From: an uncultured Eubacteriales bacterium
GTDB taxonomy: Bacteria > Bacillota > Clostridia > Oscillospirales > Acutalibacteraceae
DNA length: 6,071 bases
Assembly: GCA_934630995.1 (NCBI GenBank)
Contig: CAKTXU010000122.1
Span: 1 to 6,071 of the forward strand
Direction of reading: 5' to 3'
Each line of letters starts with the position of its first letter. Position 1 is the first letter of the stretch. This document shows positions 1 to 6,040 of the stretch, piece by piece. The notes under the pieces are model-generated. The model searched no databases and had not been told where the DNA came from. It saw only the letters and a program-made list of their open reading frames with translations. A program made the position numbers and the translations under genes.

Positions 1-331
1 CCGCGTAAGCAGCCTCATAAATGGTATGGATGAGGCGGGTGACGAGTCGCTCATGCTCCAGACCCTTCTCCAGCGGCGCGCTGAAGTCCGGGTAATCCTT
101 ATCCGGGCAGGGAATGGCAGCAAGGCGCGGCCGGCAGCCGTTGTTCAGCAAATAGCTGCGGAACAGCATGGCGTGATCCCGTTCCTCCTGGGCCTGCACC
201 TGATACCAATTGGCAAAGCCCTTGAGCCCTTCGTCTTCGTAATATCCGGCAAAATCCAAATAAAGGTAAGCGGAATACAGTTCATGGACAATCTGCTCAT
301 TGATTAAGCGGGCAACGGTTTCCTCCAGCAT
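1..331 (-). CDS. ftnA: Ferritin (non-haem, FtnA type), N-terminal 110 residues, cut by window edge
   Basis: Bacterial ferritins are cytoplasmic 24-subunit cages that oxidise Fe(II) at a ferroxidase centre and store the iron as a ferric mineral. Translating the minus strand from the ATG at 329-331 gives MLEETVARLINEQIVHELYS and onward with no stop to the window edge. Ferroxidase-type residues fall at the positions known from E. coli FtnA: E17, Y24, E50, H53 (in QAQEERDH) and E94 (in LEHERLV). The helix A and helix B pattern of a four-helix bundle is clear. The family is usually about 160-175 residues, so roughly a third is missing, including the later helices. The start is supported by AAGGAGA about 7 bases upstream; another ATG at 334-336 is out of frame. 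It lies 77 bases downstream of nifJ on the same strand and may be co-transcribed with it. A rubrerythrin or bacterioferritin is less likely from the residue pattern. Confidence 0.93.
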   Translation of the reverse strand, partial: MLEETVARLINEQIVHELYSAYLYLDFAGYYEDEGLKGFANWYQVQAQEERDHAMLFRSYLLNNGCRPRLAAIPCPDKDYPDFSAPLEKGLEHERLVTRLIHTIYEAAYA

Positions 332-366
332 GTCATTCTCTCCTTTTCAATTCGTTTCAGAAATAC

Positions 367-398
367 GTCCCTCTGTTTCCGAACGAAAACAGAGGGAC
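367..398 (-). terminator. Hairpin after nifJ, weak or partial terminator before ferritin
   Basis: Twelve uninterrupted base pairs join 387-398 to 367-378 (arms GTCCCTCTGTTT and AAACAGAGGGAC in the minus-strand RNA). In that RNA the stem continues by a U-G wobble (386/379) and a C-G pair (385/380) closed by a GUUC tetraloop; in plus-strand RNA the wobble would be an A-C mismatch, so the structure suits nifJ mRNA. The RNA after the stem reads GUAUUUCUG, a poor U tract, so termination is probably incomplete. It may instead be a 3'-end stabiliser or processing site between nifJ and ferritin. It begins 10 bases after the nifJ stop codon. Confidence 0.5.
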
Positions 399-408
399 TG
401 CTTTTCAA

Positions 409-3400
409 TTATTTCTGGCTGTAGAGCGCGCCCAGCCGGACCAAATGATCGTAGCGGGCCTTGGCGTTGTTCTCCGCCTTCTCAAACAGCTTCTCGGCGC
501 GATCCGGGAAGGACCGGGTCAGGGAATTGTACCGAACCTCGCCCATGATAAAGTCGCGGTAGGACGCGGTCGGCTCCTTGCTGTCCAGCATGAAGGCGTT
601 CTCCTCCTTGCGGGGATCGAAGCGGTAGGTGTGCCAGTAGCCGGCCTCCACCGCTTTTTTCTCCTCGAGCTGGGAGATGCCCATGCCGCCCTTGATGCCG
701 TGGTTGATGCAGGGCGCGTAGGCGATGATCAGGGACGGGCCCGGATACGCCTCAGCCTCCTGGATGGCCTTCAGGGTCTGGTTCATATCGGCGCCCATGG
801 CGATCTGCGCCACGTAGACATAGCCGTAGCTCATGGCGATGGCGCCGAGATCCTTCTTCTTCGTGACCTTGCCGGCCGCCGCGAACTGGGCGACGGAGCC
901 GGTCGGAGTGGCCTTGGAGGCCTGGCCGCCGGTGTTGGAATACACCTCGGTGTCGAATACCATGACATTGACGTCCTCGCCGGAGGCCAGCACATGGTCG
1001 ACGCCGCCGAAGCCGATATCATAGGCCCAGCCGTCGCCGCCGAACATCCAGAAGGATTTCTTGACCAGCATGTCCTTGTTCTTCAGCGCTTCCTTATACA
1101 GCGCGTCGAACTCACAGCCGCAGGAGACGCATTCCGCGACGGCCTTTTCCAGGGCGGGAACCAGCTTGGCTGCCGCGGCCTTGGAGGCTTCGGCGTTGTC
1201 CTTGCCCTCAAGCCATTCGGCGGCTGCTTCCTTCAGGCCCCAGGCGGCGGGCAGGTCGGCCTCGGCAAACTTCTTCATAATGTCGGCCAGCCGCTCACGG
1301 CGGGCGGTCACGCCCAGGAACATGCCATAGCCGTATTCGGCGTTGTCCTCAAACAGGGAGTTGGCCCAGGCCGGTCCATGGCCCTCGTCGTTGACGGTAT
1401 AGGGGGTGGAGGGAGAGGAACCGCCCCAGATGGAGGAGCAGCCGGTGGCGTTGGCGATATACATCCGGTCGCCGAACAGCTGGGTGATCAGCTTGGCGTA
1501 AGGGGTTTCGCCGCAGCCGGCGCAGGCACCGGAGAACTCCAGCAGCGGGGTGCGGAACTGGCTGCCCTTGACGGTGGTGGACTTGAACTTGTCCATGACC
1601 TCCGGCTTCTTGGGCAGGCCGTAGCCGTATAGGAATTTCTCCTCCTCCTGGACCTGGGTGTCCAGGGGCTTCATGACCAGGGCCTTGTTGCCCTTCATCC
1701 CCGGGCAGACGGCGGCGCAGGAGCCGCAGCCGGTACAGTCGAGAACCGACACGGTCATGGCGAACTGATAGCCGGCAAGCCCGGTGGCGGGCTTCATCTT
1801 CATGCCCTCGGGAGCGGCCTTGGCCTCCTCCTCGGTCATGATGGCGGGCCGGATGACCGCGTGGGGGCAGACATAGGAGCAGAAGTTGCACTGGATGCAA
1901 TTTTCAGGCAGCCAGCAAGGGGTGTCCACGGCGATGCCCCGCTTCTCATAGGCGGCGGAGCCCAGCGGCACGGTGCCGTCGGCCTCTTTGACGAAAGCGG
2001 AGACAGGCAGCTTGTCGCCCTGCTGCGCGTTGATGGGGTTCAGGATGTTGTCGATATAGTCCTTGATTTCAGGGCGGCCGGTCACCGGCTTCTCGGCGGT
2101 TTCGCCGTCCACCGCCTTGGCCCATTCCTTCGGGACCTTGACCTGCTTGACCTCCTTGACGCCGCACTCGATGGCGTCGTGGTTCATCTTGACGATGGCC
2201 TCGCCCTTCTTGGAATAGGACTTGGTGGCGGCTTCCTTCATGAACTTGACCGCGTCGTCCACCGGGATGACCTTGGCCAGCTTAAAGAAGGCGGCCTGCA
2301 GAATGGTATTGGTGCGATTGCCCAGCCCCAGGCCCTTGGCCAGATGGGTGGCGTCGATGGTATAGAACTTGACGTCGTTCTTGGCGATAATGCGCTTCAT
2401 GGAAGCGGGCAGATGGGCATCCAGCTCCTTTTCATCCCAGGAGCAGTTGAGCAGGAAAATGCCGCCCGGCTTGACGTCGCCGACCATGTCGTACTTATCG
2501 ACATAGGAGGGGTTGTGGCAGGCCACGAAATCCGCCTTGCTGACAAAGTAGGTGGACTTGATGGGCTTTTTGCCGAAGCGCAGATGGGAGATGGTCACGC
2601 CGCCCGACTTCTTGGAGTCATAAGCGAAATAGCCCTGCGCATACATATCGGTGTGATCGCCGATGATCTTGATGGAATTCTTGTTGGCGCCGACCGTGCC
2701 GTCGGAGCCCAGGCCCCAGAATTTGCAGGACCGGGTGCCCTTGGGGGTGGTGTCCAGGTTTTCCTTGACCTTCAGGGACAGCTTGGTCACGTCGTCCTCG
2801 ATGCCGATGGTGAACCGCTTCTTCGGGCGGGCGGCTTCCATATTGCGGTAGACGGCGACGATCTGGCCGGGAGTGGTATCCTTGGAGCCCAGGCCGTACC
2901 GGCCGGTGTACACCGGCACGCTCTCGAACTTGGAGCCCTTGAGGGCCGCGCACACGTCCAGATACAGCGGCTCACCGATGGAGCCGGGCTCCTTGGTGCG
3001 GTCGAGTACCGAGATGGATTCCACGCTGCCCGGGATGGCGGCGATCAAATGCTTAATAGAGAAGGGACGATAGAGGCGGACCTTGATGAGGCCGACCTTG
3101 TCGCCGGCGGCGTTGAGATGATCCACCGTCTCCTCGATGGTTTCGCAGACCGAACCCATCGCGATGATGACCCGCTTGGCGTCCCGGGGGCCGTAATAGT
3201 TGAAGAGCTTGTAATTGGAGCCTATCTTCTCATTGACCTGGTTCATATAGCCTTCGACGACGTCGGGAATGGCGTCATAGTAGGTGTTGCAGGCCTCGCG
3301 CGCCTGGAAGAAGATATCCGGGTTCTGTGCCGTGCCGCGCTGCACCGGATGCTCCGGATTCAGCGCGTTGGCGCGGAAACGGTCGACCGCCTCCCAGTCC

Positions 3401-3984
3401 AGCATATCGCCCAGATCCTTATAATCCCACACCTCTATCTTCTGCACCTCGTGGGAGGTACGGAAGCCGTCGAAGAAGTGCATGAAGGGCACGCGGCCCT
3501 TGATGGCGGCCAGATGCGCCACCGCGCCCAGATCCATGACCTCCTGCACGCTGGAGGCGCAGAGCATGGCATAGCCGGTCTGACGGCAGGCATAGATATC
3601 GGAATGATCCCCGAAGATGGAGAGGGCATGGGAGGCCAGGGCCCGGGCCGACACATGAATGACGTTGGGCAGCAGCTCGCCCGCCATTTTATACATGTTG
3701 GGGATCATCAGCAGCAGACCCTGAGAAGCGGTATAGGTCGTCGTCAGCGCACCGGCCTGCATGGAGCCGTGAACAGCGCCGGAGGCGCCGCCCTCGGACT
3801 GCATTTCCGCCACCTTGACGGGACGGCCGAACAGATTGTCCTGCCCGCCGGCGGCCCATACGTCCGTCACCTCCGCCATGGGAGAGGAAGGCGTGATGGG
3901 GTAGATGGCGGCGACATCCGTGAACGCATAGGATACGTGCGCGGCGGCGGTGTTGCCATCCATGGTTTTAAACTTTCTTGCCAT
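409..3984 (-). CDS. nifJ: Pyruvate:ferredoxin (flavodoxin) oxidoreductase, single-chain
   Basis: This cytoplasmic enzyme converts pyruvate, CoA and oxidised ferredoxin to acetyl-CoA, CO2 and reduced ferredoxin, the central pyruvate-splitting step of anaerobes. The 1191-residue chain has every expected part. The N-terminal domain (about 1-250) has YPITPSSPM with T31, E64, and R114 in VSAR, matching pyruvate- and TPP-contacting positions of the Desulfovibrio africanus enzyme. Domain II (about 260-380) and the gamma-type domain (about 418-605) follow, then the EKR motif at 680-682. A two-cluster ferredoxin domain has C696, C699, C702, C706 and C750, C753, C756, C760. The proximal cluster ligands are C821, C824, C849 and C1092. 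The TPP site has GDGWAYDIG (983-991) and N1017 in SNTGGQ. The D. africanus-type C-terminal extension appears absent. An additional CxxCxC lies at 952-957. The start is set by AAAGGAGG nine bases before the ATG. The gene has its own promoter with a Rex-like operator. Identity is near certain; preference for ferredoxin or flavodoxin cannot be read from sequence. Confidence 0.98.
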   Translation of the reverse strand: MARKFKTMDGNTAAAHVSYAFTDVAAIYPITPSSPMAEVTDVWAAGGQDNLFGRPVKVAEMQSEGGASGAVHGSMQAGALTTTYTASQGLLLMIPNMYKMAGELLPNVIHVSARALASHALSIFGDHSDIYACRQTGYAMLCASSVQEVMDLGAVAHLAAIKGRVPFMHFFDGFRTSHEVQKIEVWDYKDLGDMLDWEAVDRFRANALNPEHPVQRGTAQNPDIFFQAREACNTYYDAIPDVVEGYMNQVNEKIGSNYKLFNYYGPRDAKRVIIAMGSVCETIEETVDHLNAAGDKVGLIKVRLYRPFSIKHLIAAIPGSVESISVLDRTKEPGSIGEPLYLDVCAALKGSKFESVPVYTGRYGLGSKDTTPGQIVAVYRNMEAARPKKRFTIGIEDDVTKLSLKVKENLDTTPKGTRSCKFWGLGSDGTVGANKNSIKIIGDHTDMYAQGYFAYDSKKSGGVTISHLRFGKKPIKSTYFVSKADFVACHNPSYVDKYDMVGDVKPGGIFLLNCSWDEKELDAHLPASMKRIIAKNDVKFYTIDATHLAKGLGLGNRTNTILQAAFFKLAKVIPVDDAVKFMKEAATKSYSKKGEAIVKMNHDAIECGVKEVKQVKVPKEWAKAVDGETAEKPVTGRPEIKDYIDNILNPINAQQGDKLPVSAFVKEADGTVPLGSAAYEKRGIAVDTPCWLPENCIQCNFCSYVCPHAVIRPAIMTEEEAKAAPEGMKMKPATGLAGYQFAMTVSVLDCTGCGSCAAVCPGMKGNKALVMKPLDTQVQEEEKFLYGYGLPKKPEVMDKFKSTTVKGSQFRTPLLEFSGACAGCGETPYAKLITQLFGDRMYIANATGCSSIWGGSSPSTPYTVNDEGHGPAWANSLFEDNAEYGYGMFLGVTARRERLADIMKKFAEADLPAAWGLKEAAAEWLEGKDNAEASKAAAAKLVPALEKAVAECVSCGCEFDALYKEALKNKDMLVKKSFWMFGGDGWAYDIGFGGVDHVLASGEDVNVMVFDTEVYSNTGGQASKATPTGSVAQFAAAGKVTKKKDLGAIAMSYGYVYVAQIAMGADMNQTLKAIQEAEAYPGPSLIIAYAPCINHGIKGGMGISQLEEKKAVEAGYWHTYRFDPRKEENAFMLDSKEPTASYRDFIMGEVRYNSLTRSFPDRAEKLFEKAENNAKARYDHLVRLGALYSQK

Positions 3985-4033
3985 GAATTATGTCCTCCTT
4001 TAAGGATAATAAAGTGAGCTTCATGGGCATGCT

Positions 4034-4051
4034 CTGTGAAAAAATCCACAA
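4034..4051. promoter_or_regulatory. Rex-like redox operator in the nifJ 5' leader
   Basis: The plus strand reads CTGTGAAAAAATCCACAA. The Rex consensus in Firmicutes is TTGTGAA-N4-TTCACAA; 12 of the 14 fixed positions match and the core TGTG-N8-CACA is intact. Rex is the NADH/NAD+-sensing repressor that commonly controls fermentation genes, pyruvate:ferredoxin oxidoreductase among them in some Clostridia. The site lies about 11-28 bases downstream of the predicted nifJ start point, where a bound repressor would block RNA polymerase. It is nested in a longer interrupted inverted repeat with GCATG at 4027-4031 and CATGC at 4053-4057. No rex gene is in the window, so the regulator is inferred. 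Confidence 0.65.
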
Positions 4052-4067
4052 ACATGCGCTATTTCTA

Positions 4068-4096
4068 ATAGTATCACGTTTCCCAGTCACTGTAAA
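4068..4096 (-). promoter_or_regulatory. Sigma-A promoter of nifJ
   Basis: Read on the minus strand, a -35 box TTTACA (4091-4096) is separated by exactly 17 bases from a -10 box TACTAT (4068-4073). A TG one base before the -10 makes it an extended -10 promoter (TGATACTAT). Transcription should begin near 4061, giving a leader of about 76 bases that holds the Rex-like operator and the strong AAAGGAGG ribosome binding site. Such a good promoter fits a highly expressed central enzyme that is held down by a repressor. Confidence 0.8.
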
Positions 4097-4260
4097 CCCG
4101 GAAAATGCCTGTTTTTGAGAGATTTTTTCCCCGCGAATTGGGCGGATTTTTGAAATCGGCCGCAAAGCGGCAAAAAACGGGGCAATTCGGACCTATCCCG
4201 CCGCCTTGCAAAAAATCGCTCAGTACAAGGCTTTTTTGACCTTTTTTCCCCCGCCAGCCT
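4097..4260. other. AT-tract-rich spacer between the divergent promoters; no gene
   Basis: No credible coding region lies here. The stretch has runs of T at 4124-4128, 4147-4151, 4232-4237 and 4242-4247 and several small dyads. GATTT/AAATC (4145-4149, 4153-4157) and GCCGC/GCGGC (4159-4163, 4167-4171) could form two adjacent 5-bp hairpins. CGAATTG at 4134-4140 is complementary to CAATTCG at 4183-4189, and CCCCG at 4129-4133 to CGGGG at 4178-4182. The region could bind regulators or supply upstream AT-rich contacts for the nifJ promoter, but no site matches a motif I can name. Confidence 0.6.
4203..4237 (+). terminator. Weak terminator-like hairpin upstream of the CorC-like gene's promoter
   Basis: GCCTTG (4203-4208) can pair with CAAGGC (4226-4231), a 6-bp stem with a long 17-base loop, followed directly by TTTTTT (4232-4237). 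The T run supports a rho-independent terminator for plus-strand RNA; the short stem and long loop argue against it. If real, it would stop antisense transcripts coming from nifJ before they enter the CorC-like gene. Confidence 0.25.
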
Positions 4261-4270
4261 CCTCATGAGG
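4261..4270. promoter_or_regulatory. Ten-base perfect palindrome abutting a -35 box, possible operator
   Basis: CCTCATGAGG is its own reverse complement and sits two bases before the TTGACA box of the next gene. Its position would suit a DNA-binding regulator, but a palindrome this short is expected several times by chance in a window of this size, and I recognise no matching regulator. Confidence 0.2.
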
Positions 4271-4272
4271 TT

Positions 4273-4301
4273 TTGACATGACCCGTAAAACCCGATATGA
4301 T
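4273..4301 (+). promoter_or_regulatory. Near-consensus sigma-A promoter of the CorC-like gene
   Basis: A perfect -35 box TTGACA (4273-4278) is followed after exactly 17 bases by TATGAT (4296-4301), one base from the consensus -10. Transcription should start near 4308, leaving a leader of about 113 bases before the ATG at 4421. The leader is longer than needed for a ribosome binding site and contains several pairing segments, annotated separately. Confidence 0.85.
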
Positions 4302-4310
4302 GATACCATA

Positions 4311-4409
4311 AGGATTTTGGCCCTTTGGAAAGGGTATTCCGCCGGCAGGAATATCCGGCCGGAGGGAAATCCTATCATTACAGACGCGGCCCGTCCGCGT
4401 GAAAGGGGA
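4311..4409 (+). promoter_or_regulatory. Structured 5' leader of the CorC-like gene, candidate cis-regulatory RNA
   Basis: Starting about three bases after the predicted start point, the RNA can fold as a closed multi-branch element: P1 AGGATTT/AAATCCT (4311-4317 with 4367-4373), P2 CCCTT/AAGGG (4321-4325 with 4330-4334), P3 TATTCC/GGAATA (4335-4340 with 4348-4353, seven-base loop) and a short P4 TCC/GGA (4354-4356 with 4361-4363). The P3 loop CCGGC (4342-4346) is also complementary to GCCGG (4358-4362), allowing a pseudoknot instead of P4. A further hairpin ACGCGG/CCGCGT (4384-4389 with 4395-4400) touches the ribosome binding site AGGGG. I recognise no known riboswitch class; it is too short for the M-box and lacks tRNA-like T-loop bases. 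Chance pairing in GC-rich DNA remains possible. Confidence 0.35.
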
Positions 4410-4420
4410 AATTTTGTCCA

Positions 4421-5878
4421 ATGCCTGACCCTGATCCTACCGGTCCCATGTGCCTGCTTCTCAGCGCCGAGGCCGCACCCTCCGCCGGCGGCAATCTGCT
4501 GGTGCAGATCCTCCTGCTGGCGGCGCTTATTTTCTGCAACGCCTTCTTCGCCGCGTCGGAAATCGCCATCATCTCCCTCAACGACAACAAGCTGCGCAAA
4601 ATGGCGGAGGAGGGGCATAAAAAAGCCCGGCAGGTGCTGAAGCTCACCGCCGATTCCTCCAATTTCCTGGCCACCATCCAAATCGGCGTCACCCTGGCCG
4701 GCTTCCTGACCTCGGCCACGGCTGCCCAGTCTCTGTCCGAGCCGCTGGCCCGCTGGTTTGTGGGCCTTGTTCCGGCGATGGAGCCTCATCTAAGCACGAT
4801 AATGGGCGTCAGCACGGTGATTATCACCCTGATTATGTCCTATTTCTCCCTGGTGTTCGGCGAGCTGGTCCCCAAACGCATCGCCATGCAGAAGGCGGAA
4901 AGCCTGTCCTTTGCCGTCATCGGCGTGCTGCGCGTGGTGGCTGTCGTCACCAAGCCCTTCGTGAAATTCCTCTCCGTCTCCACCAACCTGGTGGTGCGTC
5001 TCTTCGGGTTGGATCCCCATGCCGATCAGGAGAACGTCACGGAGGAGGAAATCCGGATGATGGTGGACGTCGGCGAGGAAAAGGGCGTTATCGAGGGCGT
5101 CCAGAAGGACATGATAAACAACATCTTCGAATTTGACGACATCGCCGCCGAGGATATCATGACCCCCCGCACCGACGTGGCCGCCCTGGAGGTGGACGAC
5201 GGCATCGTGGAGGCCCTGCGCATTGGGGTGGACGACGGGTATTCCCGCCTGCCCGTATACGAGGACGATATCGATCATATCATCGGCGTGCTCTATATTA
5301 AGGATCTGCTCCCCTATGTGGGCCAGGTCATTCCGACCGACGTCTCCCTGCGCCATATTCTCCGGGAGCCCTATTTCGTTCCGGGAACCAAGCGGTGCGG
5401 CGACCTGTTCTCCGAAATGACGGAAAAGCACATGCAGATGGCCATTGTGGTGGACGAATACGGCGGCTTCGCCGGCATCGTCACGATGGAGGATCTGCTG
5501 GAATCCATCGTGGGGAATATTCAGGATGAGTTCGACCACGAGGAGGAGGAGGTCACCAAAACCGGGGAAAACACCTTCGAGCTGGACGGCTCCCTCGATG
5601 TGGAGGAGGTCGGCGAGCTGCTGGGCGTCAAGCTGCCGGAAGGGGAGTACGACACTATCGCCGGTTTCATCATGGATAGGCTGGGACGCATCCCCGGGGA
5701 GGAGGAGCATCCCCAGGTGGTCCACGAAAACGTCACCTTCACGGTGATGGAAACCGAGGATCGCCGGATAGAACGGGTACACGCCGAGGTCGTGCCGCCG
5801 CCTCCCGAGGAGGAGACCGGGACGACCGACAAGCCGGATAAGCCCGACAAGGAAAAGAAGAGCAGGGAAGAAAAATAA
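4421..5878 (+). CDS. CNNM/CorC-HlyC family membrane protein, probable Mg2+/divalent cation transporter
   Basis: This 485-residue inner-membrane protein has the full layout of the family that exports or transports Mg2+ (CNNM, bacterial CorC with DUF21, Bacillus MpfA). The DUF21 membrane domain (about 25-195) has hydrophobic segments near 26-50, 82-103, 125-147 and 162-185, with AASEIAI (44-50) and FGELVPK (146-152). Two CBS domains follow: CBS1 about 246-305 (MTPRTDV at 247-253, YSRLPVY at 274-280) and CBS2 about 310-365 (VVDEYGGF, then GIVTMEDLL with T355 and D358, the usual nucleotide-contact positions). The CorC_HlyC domain spans about 376-456 (DTIAGFIMDRLGRIP at 411-425). A proline-rich, charged tail ends the chain (459-485). 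Length is typical or slightly long. The start at 4421 has AGGGGA about 11 bases upstream and an in-frame stop at 4400-4402; the internal ATG at 4448 has no ribosome binding site. A haemolysin role, as some databases label it, is unlikely; the cation and direction are unproven. Confidence 0.95.
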   Translation: MPDPDPTGPMCLLLSAEAAPSAGGNLLVQILLLAALIFCNAFFAASEIAIISLNDNKLRKMAEEGHKKARQVLKLTADSSNFLATIQIGVTLAGFLTSATAAQSLSEPLARWFVGLVPAMEPHLSTIMGVSTVIITLIMSYFSLVFGELVPKRIAMQKAESLSFAVIGVLRVVAVVTKPFVKFLSVSTNLVVRLFGLDPHADQENVTEEEIRMMVDVGEEKGVIEGVQKDMINNIFEFDDIAAEDIMTPRTDVAALEVDDGIVEALRIGVDDGYSRLPVYEDDIDHIIGVLYIKDLLPYVGQVIPTDVSLRHILREPYFVPGTKRCGDLFSEMTEKHMQMAIVVDEYGGFAGIVTMEDLLESIVGNIQDEFDHEEEEVTKTGENTFELDGSLDVEEVGELLGVKLPEGEYDTIAGFIMDRLGRIPGEEEHPQVVHENVTFTVMETEDRRIERVHAEVVPPPPEEETGTTDKPDKPDKEKKSREEK

Positions 5879-5913
5879 TCTTACCGTATAATACAGGCAG
5901 TAAACAAAAGAAA

Positions 5914-5957
5914 GCCGCCGTCCGGTGTGGAATTCCGCGCTGGACGGCGGCGTTTTT
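5914..5957 (+). terminator. Strong intrinsic terminator of the CorC-like gene
   Basis: A 10-bp GC-rich stem, GCCGCCGTCC (5914-5923) with GGACGGCGGC (5942-5951), is followed by G and five Ts (5953-5957). In plus-strand RNA the stem extends inward by seven more pairs, three of them G-U, to an AAUU loop (5931-5934), so the hairpin is about 17 bp. It begins 35 bases after the stop codon. The A-rich sequence before the stem would give a U-rich tail on the minus strand, so it may also stop RNA arriving from the right, using only the outer 10 bp. Confidence 0.93.
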
Positions 5958-5968
5958 GCGCTGTGGGG

Positions 5969-6022
5969 AGAAAACCGGCATTGCCACTATCCAATCGACA
6001 GGGTTTTCTGCAAAAATGCTGG
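5969..6022 (+). repeat. Overlapping inverted repeats in a non-coding stretch
   Basis: AGAAAACC (5969-5976) is perfectly complementary to GGTTTTCT (6002-6009). CCGGCATT (5975-5982) pairs with AATGCTGG (6015-6022) with one G-U. The two pairings cross and share bases, so in RNA they would be alternatives or a pseudoknot. They lie after the CorC-like gene's terminator and before a possible new gene start at 6041, so they could be part of its leader. No convincing promoter was found in this stretch. Confidence 0.4.
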
Positions 6023-6040
6023 CCGGAGGCGGCAAAATCC

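Noticed and set aside
26..307. A 93-codon plus-strand frame at the left end
   Set aside because: It is antisense to the ferritin gene, whose metal ligands are all in place.
445..1632. A 395-codon open frame on the plus strand, opposite the 3' part of nifJ
   Set aside because: Same reasons: antisense to conserved nifJ sequence, low-complexity G/L/V/H composition, no ribosome binding site and no recognisable domain.
1861..4017. A 718-codon open frame on the plus strand, opposite nifJ
   Set aside because: It lies wholly opposite a certain gene with all catalytic motifs, has no ribosome binding site, and is rich in G, A, V, H and D as expected from the complement of GC-biased codons. Its length reflects codon bias, not coding.
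3867..4055. Small frame beginning in the nifJ leader and overlapping the nifJ start, as a leader peptide
   Set aside because: Its ATG at 4053-4055 follows the predicted start point by a few bases and has no ribosome binding site; the strong AAAGGAGG belongs to the nifJ ATG.
4311..4373. tRNA or tRNA-like element, because of the 7-bp closing stem and 7-base loop
   Set aside because: It has only 63 bases, no TTCRA T-loop, no D-loop GG pattern and the wrong arm spacing.
4308..4420. M-box magnesium riboswitch before the CorC-like gene
   Set aside because: The leader is only about 113 bases, shorter than the M-box, and I could not place its conserved core.
4790..5782. A 330-codon open frame on the minus strand, opposite the CorC-like gene
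   Set aside because: The sense strand encodes a clear DUF21-CBS-CorC_HlyC protein; the antisense product is histidine-rich filler with no motif and no start signal.
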